Notes: generated by a model from the sequence alone, not told the origin. Shown: positions 55,359 through 64,000, numbered from the stretch's first letter. The stretch is 64,000 nucleotides of DNA from CAWFZT01 sp963820415 (GCA_963820415.1 CAWFZT010000005.1:62001-126000); one strand, 5' to 3'. Numbers and translations: made by a program.

Positions 55359-55726
55359 TTCAGCAGGAAACTCGTCTAAAAGTGGCCGATAACACCGGCG
55401 CCCGCGAGCTGCTGGTCATTCACGTTTTGGGTGGGTCCACCCGCCGCTATGGTCACGTGGGTGATGTGGTGGTCTGCACAGTGAAATCAGCAGCACCCCA
55501 GGGGTCCGTGAAGAAGAGCGAAGTTGTTAAAGCAGTGATCGTGCGCTGCGCCAAGGAATGGCGGCGCCAGGATGGCTCGAGCATCCGCTTTGATGATAAC
55601 GCGGCCGTGATCCTGGATACCGATGGAATGAACCCTAAAGGGACGCGTATCTTTGGCCCGGTAGCACGCGAGCTGCGTGAAAAAGGCTTCATGAAGATTA
55701 TCTCCCTGGCGCCCGAAGTGCTTTAG
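55355..55726 (+). CDS. rplN: 50S ribosomal protein L14
   Basis: A 123-residue L14: MIQQETRLKVADNTGAREL, the KKSEVVKAVIVRC strand and FGPVARELREKGFMKIISLAPEVL at the end, all conserved. Confidence 0.96.
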   Translation: MIQQETRLKVADNTGARELLVIHVLGGSTRRYGHVGDVVVCTVKSAAPQGSVKKSEVVKAVIVRCAKEWRRQDGSSIRFDDNAAVILDTDGMNPKGTRIFGPVARELREKGFMKIISLAPEVL

Positions 55727-55750
55727 CGATCAGAGAGAAGGAGTATTACG

Positions 55751-56089
55751 ATGAAAACAAAGATTCGCAAGGGTGATAAGGTAGAAGTAATCAGCGGGAA
55801 ACCCGAGTACAAGGGTCTGCGCGGTGAAGTGATCAAGGTGATGCCGGATGATGAGCAGGTCGTCGTGCAGGGCGTGAATTTACAGACCAAGCATCAGCGC
55901 CAGGTCCAGGCGCAGGGTCGCACGGTAACTCCCGGAAAAATTCGTTTCGAAGGCCCCATTCACCTGTCAAATGTGATGCTGGTATGCCCGAAATGCGGCA
56001 AGGCTACCCGGGTATCCCTGGTGCGCGAAGGTGACAAGGTAAAGCGAATTTGCAAACATAAGGAATGTGGAGCCTCGCTGGATGACTAG
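55751..56089 (+). CDS. rplX: 50S ribosomal protein L24
   Basis: A 112-residue L24 with the KOW motif (KGDKVEVISGKPEYKGLRGEV). The C-terminus keeps a zinc-type motif: CPKCGKATR followed by CKHKECG, the form with four Cys. Confidence 0.95.
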   Translation: MKTKIRKGDKVEVISGKPEYKGLRGEVIKVMPDDEQVVVQGVNLQTKHQRQVQAQGRTVTPGKIRFEGPIHLSNVMLVCPKCGKATRVSLVREGDKVKRICKHKECGASLDD

Positions 56090-56109
56090 CCAGCCTGGGA
56101 GCGAAGATT

Positions 56110-56652
56110 ATGAATAGAATGAAAGAACAGTATCAAAAAGAGGTGACCCCGGCCTTGATGAAAGCGCTGAACCTGGATAATGTCATGCAGGTGCCGCGCA
56201 TCCAGAAAGTAGTGGTAAACATCGGTATGGGCGAAGCGCTGGATAACCCCAAAGCATTGGATGCGGCGGTGAATGATGTGGCTTTGATCACCGGGCAAAA
56301 ACCGGTAGTGACCAAGGCCAAGAACAGCATCGCAAACTTCAAGCTGCGCGAGGGACGTACCATTGGCGTCAAAGTAACCCTGCGGGGAGAGAAAATGTGG
56401 GCTTTCCTGGATCGCGTGTTGAACGTAGTCCTGCCGCGCGTGCGTGATTTCCGGGGTGTATCGCCGGATGCCTTTGATGGTCGTGGTAATTACACTCTCG
56501 GCCTGCGGGAACAGTTGATCTTCCCGGAGATCGAATATGACAAGATTGATAAGATCCGCGGCATGGAAATCACGATTGTGACCAGCGCCAGGTCGGATGA
56601 TCATGCAGCAGTCCTACTGCAAATGCTTGGCATGCCTTTCAGGAAGGGATAA
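56110..56652 (+). CDS. rplE: 50S ribosomal protein L5
   Basis: A 180-residue L5 binding 5S rRNA: VPRIQKVVVNIGMGEA, TGQKPVVTKAKNSIANFKLREG, and FPEIEYDKIDKIRGMEITIVT. It ends one base before rpsZ. Confidence 0.96.
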   Translation: MNRMKEQYQKEVTPALMKALNLDNVMQVPRIQKVVVNIGMGEALDNPKALDAAVNDVALITGQKPVVTKAKNSIANFKLREGRTIGVKVTLRGEKMWAFLDRVLNVVLPRVRDFRGVSPDAFDGRGNYTLGLREQLIFPEIEYDKIDKIRGMEITIVTSARSDDHAAVLLQMLGMPFRKG

Positions 56653-56653
56653 T

Positions 56654-56836
56654 ATGGCAAAGAAATGCACGAAGTATCGAGAAATGCGGCGCGAGTACCC
56701 CAATCAGGTACGCAACCGCTGCCGAATTTGTGGTCGGCCGCGTGGTTACATCCGCCGGTTCGGTCTGTGCCGTATCTGTTTTAGAGAGCTGGCACTCAAA
56801 GGTCAGATCCCCGGAATTACAAAGGCATCCTGGTAA
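56654..56836 (+). CDS. rpsZ: 30S ribosomal protein S14, zinc type
   Basis: A 60-residue short S14 with CRICGRPRGYIRRFGLCRICFRE, the four-Cys zinc form (type Z), rather than the longer zinc-free form. AGGAAGGGAT precedes the ATG. Confidence 0.95.
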   Translation: MAKKCTKYREMRREYPNQVRNRCRICGRPRGYIRRFGLCRICFRELALKGQIPGITKASW

Positions 56837-56856
56837 CGAGCCTGGAGGTAGTGAGA

Positions 56857-57261
56857 ATGAGCGTGAATGATCCTATTGCTGATATGTTGACACGCATCCG
56901 GAATGGAGTAACCGCCGGTCAGGTCGTGGTCGCGATGCCCAGCTCAAAGGTGAAAGTGGAAATTGGCCGAATTCTTAAGGAAGAGGGCTTCATCGAGAGT
57001 TGTGAGCTAGTCGAAGGAGAAAAACCCACCCTGCGACTGCGGTTAAAGTATGTTGGAGAACGCCGCCAGAGATCGTCGGTCATCACTGGCCTGGTGCGGG
57101 TCAGCAAGCCCGGGCGGCGAGTTTACACACACAAGCAGAATATTCCCTGGGTGTTGGCCGGGATGGGTATTGCCATCGTATCAACCCCCAAGGGCATCAT
57201 GACCGGCCAGAGAGCCTCCCAACTGGGTGTTGGTGGGGAAATTCTGTGCAAGGTGTGGTAG
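56857..57261 (+). CDS. rpsH: 30S ribosomal protein S8
   Basis: A 134-residue S8: NDPIADMLTRIRNG, SKVKVEIGRILKEEGFI and STPKGIMTGQRASQLGVGGEILCKVW. ATG at 56857 is 8 nt after CTGGAGGT. In E. coli S8 represses the spc operon; no such site was sought in detail here. Confidence 0.95.
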   Translation: MSVNDPIADMLTRIRNGVTAGQVVVAMPSSKVKVEIGRILKEEGFIESCELVEGEKPTLRLRLKYVGERRQRSSVITGLVRVSKPGRRVYTHKQNIPWVLAGMGIAIVSTPKGIMTGQRASQLGVGGEILCKVW

Positions 57262-57273
57262 GAGGATTGAACC

Positions 57274-57828
57274 GTGTCTAGAATTGGTCGCTTACCCGTG
57301 ACCGTTCCCGATATTGTGCAGGTAAAGGTGAATGGTTCTGAGGTTCATGTGAAAGGTCCGAAAGGCGAGATGAGCTTCCTCTTTTCTCCAGTGGTGGATA
57401 TCAAGCTGGAAAACAAGCAGGTGCTGGTTACGCGCAGTTCCGATGAACCGAGAATCCGCGCTCTGCATGGAACGACACGCGCTTTAATTCAAAATATGGT
57501 GACCGGTGTAAGCACCGGCTTTACCAGGGTGCTGGAAGTTGATGGCGTGGGGTATCGCCCCGACATGAATGGAAAAAACCTGATGTTATACGTTGGGTAT
57601 TCCCATCCGGTGGAAGTTCCACCTCCCGCTGGCATCACCTTTGAAGTCGATACCAAGGCTCGCCAAATCAAAGTGATGGGGCGGGATAAAGAACAGGTTG
57701 GCCAGGTTGCTTCCGATATCCGCAAGATTCGCCCGCCAGAACCTTACAAGGGCAAGGGTGTGCATTATCTGGGCGAGCATATTCGCCGCAAAGCTGGTAA
57801 ATCTGGGAAGACGAAGGAGAAGAAGTAA
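57274..57828 (+). CDS. rplF: 50S ribosomal protein L6
   Basis: A 184-residue L6 beginning MSRIGRLPVTVPDIVQV (GTG start) with two tandem folds and the RPPEPYKGKGVHYLGEHIRRKAGK end that touches the sarcin-ricin loop region. Confidence 0.96.
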   Translation: MSRIGRLPVTVPDIVQVKVNGSEVHVKGPKGEMSFLFSPVVDIKLENKQVLVTRSSDEPRIRALHGTTRALIQNMVTGVSTGFTRVLEVDGVGYRPDMNGKNLMLYVGYSHPVEVPPPAGITFEVDTKARQIKVMGRDKEQVGQVASDIRKIRPPEPYKGKGVHYLGEHIRRKAGKSGKTKEKK

Positions 57829-57836
57829 GGTGACTT

Positions 57837-58202
57837 ATGGGCAAATTATCACGTTCTGAGGCTCGACTTCACCGTCACCAGCGTGTACGCCTGGCTGTGG
57901 TGGGCACACCTGCCCGGCCGCGGTTGTGCGTTTTTCGCAGCCTGGCGGAAATCTATGTCCAGGTGATCGATGATGAAGCCGGCCAGACCCTGGTGGCTGC
58001 TTCGACGATTGACCATGAGCTGCGTGAAAAAGCGCAAGGCCTTCCCAAGCTCGAACAAGCCAAGCTGGTAGGCCAATTGGTGGCGAAACGCGCCGTGCAA
58101 AAAGGCATCAAGATGGTCGTGTTTGACCGCGGCGGTTATCGCTACTTTGGCCGGGTAAAAGCCCTGGCAGACGCTGCCCGGCAAGCTGGCCTGGAGTTCT
58201 AA
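57837..58202 (+). CDS. rplR: 50S ribosomal protein L18
   Basis: A 121-residue L18 binding 5S rRNA: RHQRVRLAVVGTPARPRLCVFRSL, YVQVIDDEAGQTLVAASTID and FDRGGYRYFGRVKALADAARQAGLEF, all standard. Confidence 0.95.
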   Translation: MGKLSRSEARLHRHQRVRLAVVGTPARPRLCVFRSLAEIYVQVIDDEAGQTLVAASTIDHELREKAQGLPKLEQAKLVGQLVAKRAVQKGIKMVVFDRGGYRYFGRVKALADAARQAGLEF

Positions 58203-58231
58203 GGTTAATCAGAGGCAATGAGGTCCTGAAT

Positions 58232-58765
58232 ATGGAAATGACTCAATATCAACCCACTTTGGAACAGTCGTTTGATGAGCGAGTAATCGAAATCGCACGC
58301 GTTGCCAAAGTTGTAAAGGGCGGCCGCCGCTTCCAATTCCGGGTAACCGTCGTGGCGGGTGACAATCATGGCAAGGTAGGCATGGGCATCGGCAAGGCCA
58401 ACGCCGTGCCAGACGCCATGCGCAAGGCCACCGAACGTGCCCACAAGGGTATGCGCTCGGTTGCTATTACTGGCACCACTATCCCGCACGAAGTGCTTGG
58501 CAGCTTGAGCGGAGCGCGCGTCTTGCTGAAACCGGCTTCTCCCGGTACGGGCGTAATCGCCGGTGGCGGTGTGCGTGCCGTCCTAGAAGCCGCCGGCATC
58601 CGTGACATTCTGACCAAATCACTGGGCAGCTCCAATGTCTTGAACGTAGTGAAAGCTACTTTCCTGGCCTTGGAACAGCTTAAGTTCCCCGAGCAGGAAG
58701 CGCAACGGCGCGGCAAACCGGTAAAGGATTTAATGCCCTTCTGGGAACGGAGGAAGAATGGTTGA
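58232..58765 (+). CDS. rpsE: 30S ribosomal protein S5
   Basis: A 177-residue S5: RVAKVVKGGRRFQFRVTVVAGD with the spectinomycin loop in its usual form, GKANAVPDAMRKATERAHK and GGGVRAVLEAAGIRDILTKSLGSSN. Overlaps rpmD by 8 nt. Confidence 0.96.
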   Translation: MEMTQYQPTLEQSFDERVIEIARVAKVVKGGRRFQFRVTVVAGDNHGKVGMGIGKANAVPDAMRKATERAHKGMRSVAITGTTIPHEVLGSLSGARVLLKPASPGTGVIAGGGVRAVLEAAGIRDILTKSLGSSNVLNVVKATFLALEQLKFPEQEAQRRGKPVKDLMPFWERRKNG

Positions 58766-58961
58766 AAAAAACCAACCTGCTAAGAAATTGCGCATCACCT
58801 GGGAAAGAAGCGCCATTGGCTATTCAGTGAAGCACAAGGCCACGATCAAGGCGCTTGGGCTGCGCCGGCTGCACCAATCCGTTGAGGTTGTCGATTCCCC
58901 TGGGGTGCGCGGCATGCTGATCAAAGTGAACCATCTGGTTAAGATAGAAGAAATTCAATAG
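58758..58961 (+). CDS. rpmD: 50S ribosomal protein L30
   Basis: A 67-residue L30: LRITWERSAIGYSVKHKATIKALGLRRLHQSVEV and the final VNHLVKIEE. Starts inside the end of rpsE. Confidence 0.94.
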   Translation: MVEKNQPAKKLRITWERSAIGYSVKHKATIKALGLRRLHQSVEVVDSPGVRGMLIKVNHLVKIEEIQ

Positions 58962-58977
58962 AAAAGCAGGTAGAACG

Positions 58978-59430
58978 ATGAAACTGAATGATCTTAAGCC
59001 TAATGAAGGGGCGACTCACCCCCGCAAGCGGGTTGGGCATGGCATCTCTGCCGGCCAGGGTAAAACCGCCGGCCGGGGCACCAAGGGCCAGAACTCACGC
59101 ACCGGCGCGGGCGGGCACCTGTACCGTCAGGGTGGCAACCTGCCGTTCTTCCGCCGCCTGCCGTTTATGCGGGGCGAAGGGTTCACTCCCCCTAACCGGA
59201 CGGAGTTCAACGAAATCAACCTTGACCAACTGGCCAGCTTTGCAGCGGGCAGCGACGTCACCCCTCAGGCGCTGGCAGAAGCGAATTTGCTCAGCAAGCC
59301 ATCTTTGCCGGTGGTGATCCTGGGCAATGGTGAGATCAACGTCTCACTGAAGGTAAAAGTGCATCGTGTTAGCAAGGGCGCCCGTGCCAAGATTGAAAAG
59401 GCCGGGGGCAGTGTTGAACTGATTGCCTGA
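58978..59430 (+). CDS. rplO: 50S ribosomal protein L15
   Basis: A 150-residue L15: MKLNDLKPNEGATHPRKRVG, the Gly-rich GRGTKGQNSRTGAGG loop and LPFFRRLPFMRGEGF. Followed 28 nt later by secY. Confidence 0.95.
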   Translation: MKLNDLKPNEGATHPRKRVGHGISAGQGKTAGRGTKGQNSRTGAGGHLYRQGGNLPFFRRLPFMRGEGFTPPNRTEFNEINLDQLASFAAGSDVTPQALAEANLLSKPSLPVVILGNGEINVSLKVKVHRVSKGARAKIEKAGGSVELIA

Positions 59431-59458
59431 CCCACGCTAACAAAAAGGAGATCCACTC

Positions 59459-60805
59459 ATGAAGCGTTCAGCCTGGCGCTATTTGTGGAAGTCGGAAGAT
59501 ATTCGCAAAAAGCTGCTGATCACCCTGCTGCTGCTGGTGCTTTACCGCCTGGCAGCCAATATCCCTGTGCCAGGGATCAACCACGCCGTGCTTTCAAGTC
59601 TGGCGACAGGGGGTGGGGCGGCTGGAAACCTGTTCAACCTGCTGGACTTGCTCTCGGGTGGTACCGTATCGCATTTCTCCATCCTGGCGATGGGCGTGTA
59701 CCCTTACATTACTGCCCAGATTATCATCCAGCTCCTGGTGCCGATTATCCCGGCTTTGGAACGCAGGTTGAAAGAGGATCCCAAGGGCGGGCAGATGTGG
59801 ATGGAACGCTGGACCGTAATTGGCACGGTGCCGATGGCTGCCCTTTCAGCGATTGGCCAGATTAATATCTTCGCGCAACTGGCAGGCGGGCGATCGGTGC
59901 TCAATACGTATGGCTTCACCGGGGCAGCCCTGGTGCCAACCCTGGCAACGCTCTTCTCAATGCTCGCCGGTACCATGTTTGGTATCTGGCTGGGCCAGCT
60001 CATCTCGGAATACGGCATTCCCAACCAGGGTCTTTCTTTGATCATCTTCGCTGGCATCGTGGCGCGCATCCCGAGCAACCTGGTTTCGATCTTGTCTGAC
60101 CAACAAAACGGCTGGTGGCTGCTGATCCTCATTCTGGTCATCCTCGTCTTGGTGATCTTTGCCATCGTGTTCGTCCAACAGGGACGCCGCAATGTGCGTG
60201 TGATCTACAAGGGCCGCCGGGTGGGCAACCGCATGTCCATGCCCGTGCAAAGCAACCTGCCGCTGATGGTCAATATGGCCGGCATGATCCCTTTGATCTT
60301 TGCCCAGTCTATCCTGACCTTCCCGGCCATTGTGGCGTCTTATTTTATGCAAAACTCAATCGCCTGGATCAAAGCCTTCGCGACGAGTGTGTACACTACC
60401 TTCGGCGGTAATAATGTTTGGTACGCTCTGATCTATTTCTTCATGGTTGTGCTGTTTACGTTCTTCTATACCGACGTGCTGTTCGGCCAGCAGAACTACG
60501 GCGATAACCTGCGCAAGCAAGGGGCCGAGATCCAAAACGTGAAGCCGGGAGCTCCCACGCAGAAGTACCTGACCAAAGTGCAGAGGCGCATTACCCTGCC
60601 CGGGGCGTTGTTCCTGGGATTGGTGGCGGTGCTGCCGTATATCCTGCAGGCGCTCTTGCCGGGGGCGGCGCGTTCTTCCTCTGGATTGTTCCTGATCACG
60701 TCGGCTGGCCTGCTCATCGTGGTCGGCGTCGTACGCGATACCTTCAGCATTATCGATGCTGAACTGAAGCTGCACGGCTACGAAGAGCGGCTGGTAAAGG
60801 GATAA
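59459..60805 (+). CDS. secY: Protein translocase subunit SecY
   Basis: A 448-residue channel with ten membrane helices. N-terminal RLAANIPVPGINHAVL, plug region SGGTVSHFSILAMGVYPYITAQIIIQLL, the LISEYGIPNQGLSLIIFAGIVARIP helix, and the cytosolic loop QQGRRNVRVIYKGRRVGNRM and TKVQRRITLPGALFLG. AAGGAGATCCACTC precedes the ATG. Followed 7 nt later by adk. Confidence 0.97.
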   Translation: MKRSAWRYLWKSEDIRKKLLITLLLLVLYRLAANIPVPGINHAVLSSLATGGGAAGNLFNLLDLLSGGTVSHFSILAMGVYPYITAQIIIQLLVPIIPALERRLKEDPKGGQMWMERWTVIGTVPMAALSAIGQINIFAQLAGGRSVLNTYGFTGAALVPTLATLFSMLAGTMFGIWLGQLISEYGIPNQGLSLIIFAGIVARIPSNLVSILSDQQNGWWLLILILVILVLVIFAIVFVQQGRRNVRVIYKGRRVGNRMSMPVQSNLPLMVNMAGMIPLIFAQSILTFPAIVASYFMQNSIAWIKAFATSVYTTFGGNNVWYALIYFFMVVLFTFFYTDVLFGQQNYGDNLRKQGAEIQNVKPGAPTQKYLTKVQRRITLPGALFLGLVAVLPYILQALLPGAARSSSGLFLITSAGLLIVVGVVRDTFSIIDAELKLHGYEERLVKG

Positions 60806-60812
60806 GCGTTAT

Positions 60813-61466
60813 ATGCGAAAGATCATTGTCTTGTTAGGCCCTCCAGGGGCCGGTAAAGGGACGCAGGCTGAGATATTACGTGACGAGTTGAAACTGACGC
60901 ACATTTCCTCGGGCGACCTGTTCCGCGAGAATGTTGGAAGACAGACCGACCTGGGTAAGCTGGCCAAGAGCTACATGGACCGCGGCGAGTTGGTGCCGGA
61001 TGACGTCACTATCGCCATGGTAAAGGACCGCATCAGCCGCCCGGATTGTGATAAGGGCGTGCTGCTGGATGGCTTCCCACGCACTCCCGCTCAGGCCGAC
61101 GCCCTGTGTGTTATGCTGAATGAATTGGGTGAAGAAGTGAGTGTAGTGCCCTACATTTCAGCGCCGCCGGATGTACTCATCGAACGGTTGAGCGGGCGCT
61201 GGACCTGTCGGGCAGCCGGACATATTTACCACATCAAGAATAAACCCCCCAAGGTACCCGGTATCTGTGATGAAGATGGGTCCGAGCTATACCAGCGGGA
61301 CGACGACAAAGCTGAAACGGTTGCCAACCGCATCCGGGTTTACCTGGATAAGACTGCGCCGTTGATTGATTATTACAAGCAGCGTGGATTGTTGATCGAG
61401 CTGGATGGCACTCTCCCTCCTGAGATGGTCTCCCAGCAGATCATGGCGAAAGTAGATAAGGGATAG
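60813..61466 (+). CDS. adk: Adenylate kinase
   Basis: Interconverts ATP+AMP and 2 ADP; 217 residues, long form. P-loop GPPGAGKGTQA near residue 9, AMP site THISSGDLFRE, DGFPRTPAQADAL, and LID with LSGRWTCRAAGHIYH. The LID keeps only some of the zinc Cys (CRAA...CDED), so it probably binds no zinc. Confidence 0.96.
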   Translation: MRKIIVLLGPPGAGKGTQAEILRDELKLTHISSGDLFRENVGRQTDLGKLAKSYMDRGELVPDDVTIAMVKDRISRPDCDKGVLLDGFPRTPAQADALCVMLNELGEEVSVVPYISAPPDVLIERLSGRWTCRAAGHIYHIKNKPPKVPGICDEDGSELYQRDDDKAETVANRIRVYLDKTAPLIDYYKQRGLLIELDGTLPPEMVSQQIMAKVDKG

Positions 61467-61472
61467 ATTTAA

Positions 61473-62306
61473 ATGGCATGGGACCGGCAAATCACTGTCA
61501 AGACTCCAGAAGAACTGGAGATCATGCGTGTGGCGGGGCGCATCAATGCTGAGGCGCTGGCGGCTGCCCACGCCGTGATCCGGCGCGGGGTAAGCACAGC
61601 GGATATCAATGCAGCCGCTGAAGAAGTGCTGCAAAGGTACGGTGTGTACTCGCCCTTCAAGAATTACCCTGGACCGTATCCTTATCCCGCCAGCACGTGC
61701 GTCAGCGTGAATGAAGAGCTGGTGCACGGCATCCCCAGCAAGACGCGCAAGTTGCGTGAAGGGGATATCGTCTCAGTAGATTGCGGCACGGTTTACGAGG
61801 GTTTCATAGGCGACTCGGCTTTCACCGTGGGCGTTGGCGAGGTTACCGCAAAAGTGCGCAAGCTGCTGGAAGTCACCGAGCAGGCTTTATATGCCGGGAT
61901 CGCCCACATGCTAGCGGGAAAGTACACAGGGGACGTCTCAGCCGCCGTCCAGCAATATGTGGAAAGCCGGGGATTGCAGGTGACGCGCGAGTATACCGGG
62001 CACGGCGTCGGCCGGCGCATGCACGAAGGTCCCCAGGTGCCTAACTATGGCGCCTCAGGGCGGGGTATCCTGCTGCGAGCTGGCATAACCATTGCGTTGG
62101 AACCCATGGTGCTGATGAAATCAGGGGCGACGCGGGTCATGCCGGATGAATGGACAGTAGTGTCAGCGGATGGCTTGCCCACCGCCCATTTCGAGCATAG
62201 TGTGGCAGTCACCGAAAACGGTCCGATGATCCTGACCCTGTTGGGGGATGGCCGCCCACCGGTGGTAGTTCTCGGCACTGGACAGTTTAAGCAAGAGTCG
62301 GTATAA
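61473..62306 (+). CDS. map: Methionine aminopeptidase, type I
   Basis: Removes initiator Met; acts after peptide deformylase (def lies elsewhere in this window). 277 residues; metal ligands Asp in VDCGT, Asp in GDSAFT, His in TGHGVGR, Glu in ALEPM and Glu in HFEHSVAVTE. The C-terminus has about 25 residues more than E. coli MetAP. Confidence 0.95.
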   Translation: MAWDRQITVKTPEELEIMRVAGRINAEALAAAHAVIRRGVSTADINAAAEEVLQRYGVYSPFKNYPGPYPYPASTCVSVNEELVHGIPSKTRKLREGDIVSVDCGTVYEGFIGDSAFTVGVGEVTAKVRKLLEVTEQALYAGIAHMLAGKYTGDVSAAVQQYVESRGLQVTREYTGHGVGRRMHEGPQVPNYGASGRGILLRAGITIALEPMVLMKSGATRVMPDEWTVVSADGLPTAHFEHSVAVTENGPMILTLLGDGRPPVVVLGTGQFKQESV

Positions 62307-62352
62307 TTGACGCTTTGGCTATCGTTTGCAATAATCAAAAGGAGTATTCATC

Positions 62353-62466
62353 ATGAAAGTCTCACCCTCAATCAAGAAGCGTTGTGCCAAGTGCAAAATT
62401 GTCAAGCGCCACGGCATTTTATATGTGATCTGTGATAACCCAAAGCATAAACAACGACAGGGATAG
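62353..62466 (+). CDS. rpmJ: 50S ribosomal protein L36
   Basis: A 37-residue L36 too short for common ORF cut-offs: MKVSPSIKKRCAKCKIVKRHG with the zinc Cys-x2-Cys, a third Cys in VICDNPKHKQRQG and His. AAAGGAG precedes the ATG. It lies directly after map; infA is not between them. Confidence 0.95.
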   Translation: MKVSPSIKKRCAKCKIVKRHGILYVICDNPKHKQRQG

Positions 62467-62472
62467 GAACTT

Positions 62473-62859
62473 ATGGCAAGAATTGAAGGTGTTGATCTGC
62501 CGCGCAATAAGCGGGTCGAGGTTGCTCTGAACTATATTTACGGGATCGGTCCTTCCCGCTCTCGTCAAACTATTGCAGCCACCAGAGTTAATCCGGATAC
62601 GCGGGTGAAGGACTTAACTGAGGCCGATGTCAGTGCCCTGCGTGAATTCATCGGTAAAAATTATAAAGTGGAAGGCGATCTGCGCCGCGAGGTGCAGATG
62701 AACATCAAGCGGTTGATCGAAATTGGCTGTTATCGTGGCCTGCGACACCGCCGTAATCTTCCCGTTCGAGGACAGCGCACCCGCACCAATTCTCGCACCC
62801 GCAAGGGGCCGAAGAAGACCGTTGCCGGTCGCGGTCGCCGTCGAGGTGGAAAGAAATAA
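62473..62859 (+). CDS. rpsM: 30S ribosomal protein S13
   Basis: A 128-residue S13: MARIEGVDLPRNKRVEVAL, the helix-hairpin-helix YIYGIGPSRSRQTI and the basic tail RGQRTRTNSRTRKGPKKTVA. Confidence 0.96.
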   Translation: MARIEGVDLPRNKRVEVALNYIYGIGPSRSRQTIAATRVNPDTRVKDLTEADVSALREFIGKNYKVEGDLRREVQMNIKRLIEIGCYRGLRHRRNLPVRGQRTRTNSRTRKGPKKTVAGRGRRRGGKK

Positions 62860-62986
62860 TCTCTACGGGATACCTGGCCCGGGTAGGGGACCTTCCCTCC
62901 CTGCGGCAGCCTGGACCTGGATTATACCGAGGGCTTATTTACTGATGGACAGGTTTAAGTAAATGAGAGGTTTATAAAGAGGAACT

Positions 62987-63391
62987 ATGGCTCAAAATGT
63001 ACGCTCGACGCGTCGAACGAGTGCAACGCGTAAAGTCAAGCGCACTTTGTCGACAGGACAGGTGCATGTGTTTGCCTCATTCAATAATACGATCGTGACC
63101 ATCACTGATACCCAGGGCAATGCCATTTGCTGGGGCAGTGCTGGCTCGGCTGGCTTCAAAGGAAGCCGCAAGAGCACTCCCTTCGCTGCTCGTCTGGCGG
63201 CTGAGCAGGCCATCAAGGCCGCCCAGGCGATGGGCGTCCAGGAAGTGGATTTGATCGTAAAGGGACCTGGCCCCGGCCGTGAATCGGCTATTCGGGCAGT
63301 CCAGTCAATGGGGATTAAAGTGCGCTCGATTTCCGACGTGACTCCGGTTCCGCATAACGGCTGCCGGCCTCCCAAGAAACGCCGCGTCTAA
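62987..63391 (+). CDS. rpsK: 30S ribosomal protein S11
   Basis: A 134-residue S11: GQVHVFASFNNTIVTITDTQGN, AEQAIKAAQAMGVQEVDLIVKGPGPGRESAIRAV and the final THNGCRPPKKRRV-type end (PHNGCRPPKKRRV). A 127-nt gap precedes it with nothing identified. Confidence 0.96.
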   Translation: MAQNVRSTRRTSATRKVKRTLSTGQVHVFASFNNTIVTITDTQGNAICWGSAGSAGFKGSRKSTPFAARLAAEQAIKAAQAMGVQEVDLIVKGPGPGRESAIRAVQSMGIKVRSISDVTPVPHNGCRPPKKRRV

Positions 63392-63406
63392 GGAGAGAGG
63401 GAAGAT

Positions 63407-64000
63407 ATGGGAAAGTATATCGGGCCGGTATGCAAACTATGCCGGCGTGAAGGTGAAAAACTGTTTTTGAAAGGCGAACGTTGCTTTTCTCCAAAGTGCT
63501 CCTTTGATAAACGGAGTTTTATCCCCGGTCAACATGGCCGTACCAACCAGGGCCGCAGTGAGCGCGAATCGGATTATGCTCGCCAACTGCGCGCCAAGCA
63601 GAAAGCTCGCCGTGAATATGGCATCCTGGAACGCCAGTTCCGCCGCTACTTCAGCGTGGCTTTGAAGCGCCGTGGTATGACCGGTCTCAACCTGCTCCAG
63701 ACTTTGGAACTGCGACTGGACAACGTGGTTTATCGCATGGGCCTGGCCCAGAACCGCGCCCAGGCGCGCCAGATGGTTACTCATGGTCATTTCACTGTGA
63801 ATGGCATTCACACTGACGTGCCCTCCATGCTGCTCAAGCCGGGGGACGCCATTACCCTACGCCAGGGTTCCCGCAGCAAACCGTTCTTTAAAGAACTGCC
63901 TGACCTGTCCGAAAAGCGCACCTGCGCTGTTTGGCTGGATCGGGACGTTAAGAGCATTTCGGGGCGTGTGCTGCGCTTGCCGGAACGTGCTGAAATCGAT
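63407..64000 (+). CDS. rpsD: 30S ribosomal protein S4, 3' end cut by window
   Basis: 198 codons are visible and the frame runs off the window. MGKYIGPVCKLCRREGEKLFLKG and CFSPKCSFDKRSF give the zinc (C+) form. The S4 domain LELRLDNVVYRMGLAQNRAQARQMVTHGHFTVNG is complete. AGGAGAGAGGGAAG precedes the ATG at 63407. rpoA would be expected next. Confidence 0.95.
   Translation, partial: MGKYIGPVCKLCRREGEKLFLKGERCFSPKCSFDKRSFIPGQHGRTNQGRSERESDYARQLRAKQKARREYGILERQFRRYFSVALKRRGMTGLNLLQTLELRLDNVVYRMGLAQNRAQARQMVTHGHFTVNGIHTDVPSMLLKPGDAITLRQGSRSKPFFKELPDLSEKRTCAVWLDRDVKSISGRVLRLPERAEID

Overview
The window looks like chromosomal DNA of a Chloroflexota bacterium, most likely class Anaerolineae. This is inferred from protein character: a TIGR03663/Agl23-type glycosyltransferase fused to NHL repeats, EF-Tu with Arg after PGH, a large insertion in RpoB, and the str-S10-spc gene order. 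No rRNA, tRNA, CRISPR array, prophage or complete insertion sequence was found.

Layout. 1-1.9 kb: end of a membrane operon with a NuoK/HyfE-like protein and a NuoN/MrpD-like antiporter subunit. 2-9.9 kb: coiled-coil protein, selB, rplU-rpmA-rpmE (L31 carries an extra alpha-CTD-like domain), tdk, hpt, cca and an alpha/beta hydrolase. 10-14.7 kb (minus strand): DUF4350-like protein, SppA peptidase, zinc-ribbon protein, orphan response regulator, LCP protein. 15-24 kb: aldo/keto reductase, M28 peptidase, small membrane proteins, GNAT enzymes and the Agl23-NHL protein. 24-31 kb: clpC, a cNMP-binding/bPH membrane protein, def, recF, rsmG. 31-41.4 kb is the accessory part: a broken DUF7662 gene, a papain/C39-like protein, an orphan molybdopterin dehydrogenase subunit, a higB-higA-HEAT operon, a leader with tandem terminators, two GNATs, an RraA-like protein, a glycosyltransferase, a HAD phosphatase and a phosphoesterase. 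41.5-64 kb: rpoB, then rpsL-rpsG-fusA-tuf-rpsJ, the S10 and spc operons through secY-adk-map, and rpmJ-rpsM-rpsK-rpsD (cut by the window end). rpoC does not follow rpoB and infA is absent between map and rpmJ.

Most striking signals. (1) Three copies of a 94-110 bp palindromic element, each flanked by its own 8-bp target-site duplication, i.e. a MITE family; one lies in the clpC leader and two bracket the response regulator. (2) RpoB is broken by a +1 shift inside a large lineage-specific insertion. (3) L31 is fused to a domain resembling the RNA polymerase alpha C-terminal domain. (4) A higBA operon with a palindromic operator carries a HEAT-repeat gene as third member. (5) Several genes have a -10 box 6-9 nt before the start codon and no Shine-Dalgarno, pointing to leaderless mRNAs.

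Seven coding regions (including rpoB) carry single-base indels or a nonsense codon. Because rpoB is essential, residual sequencing or assembly error is the simplest common explanation; I mark each lesion so it can be tested.
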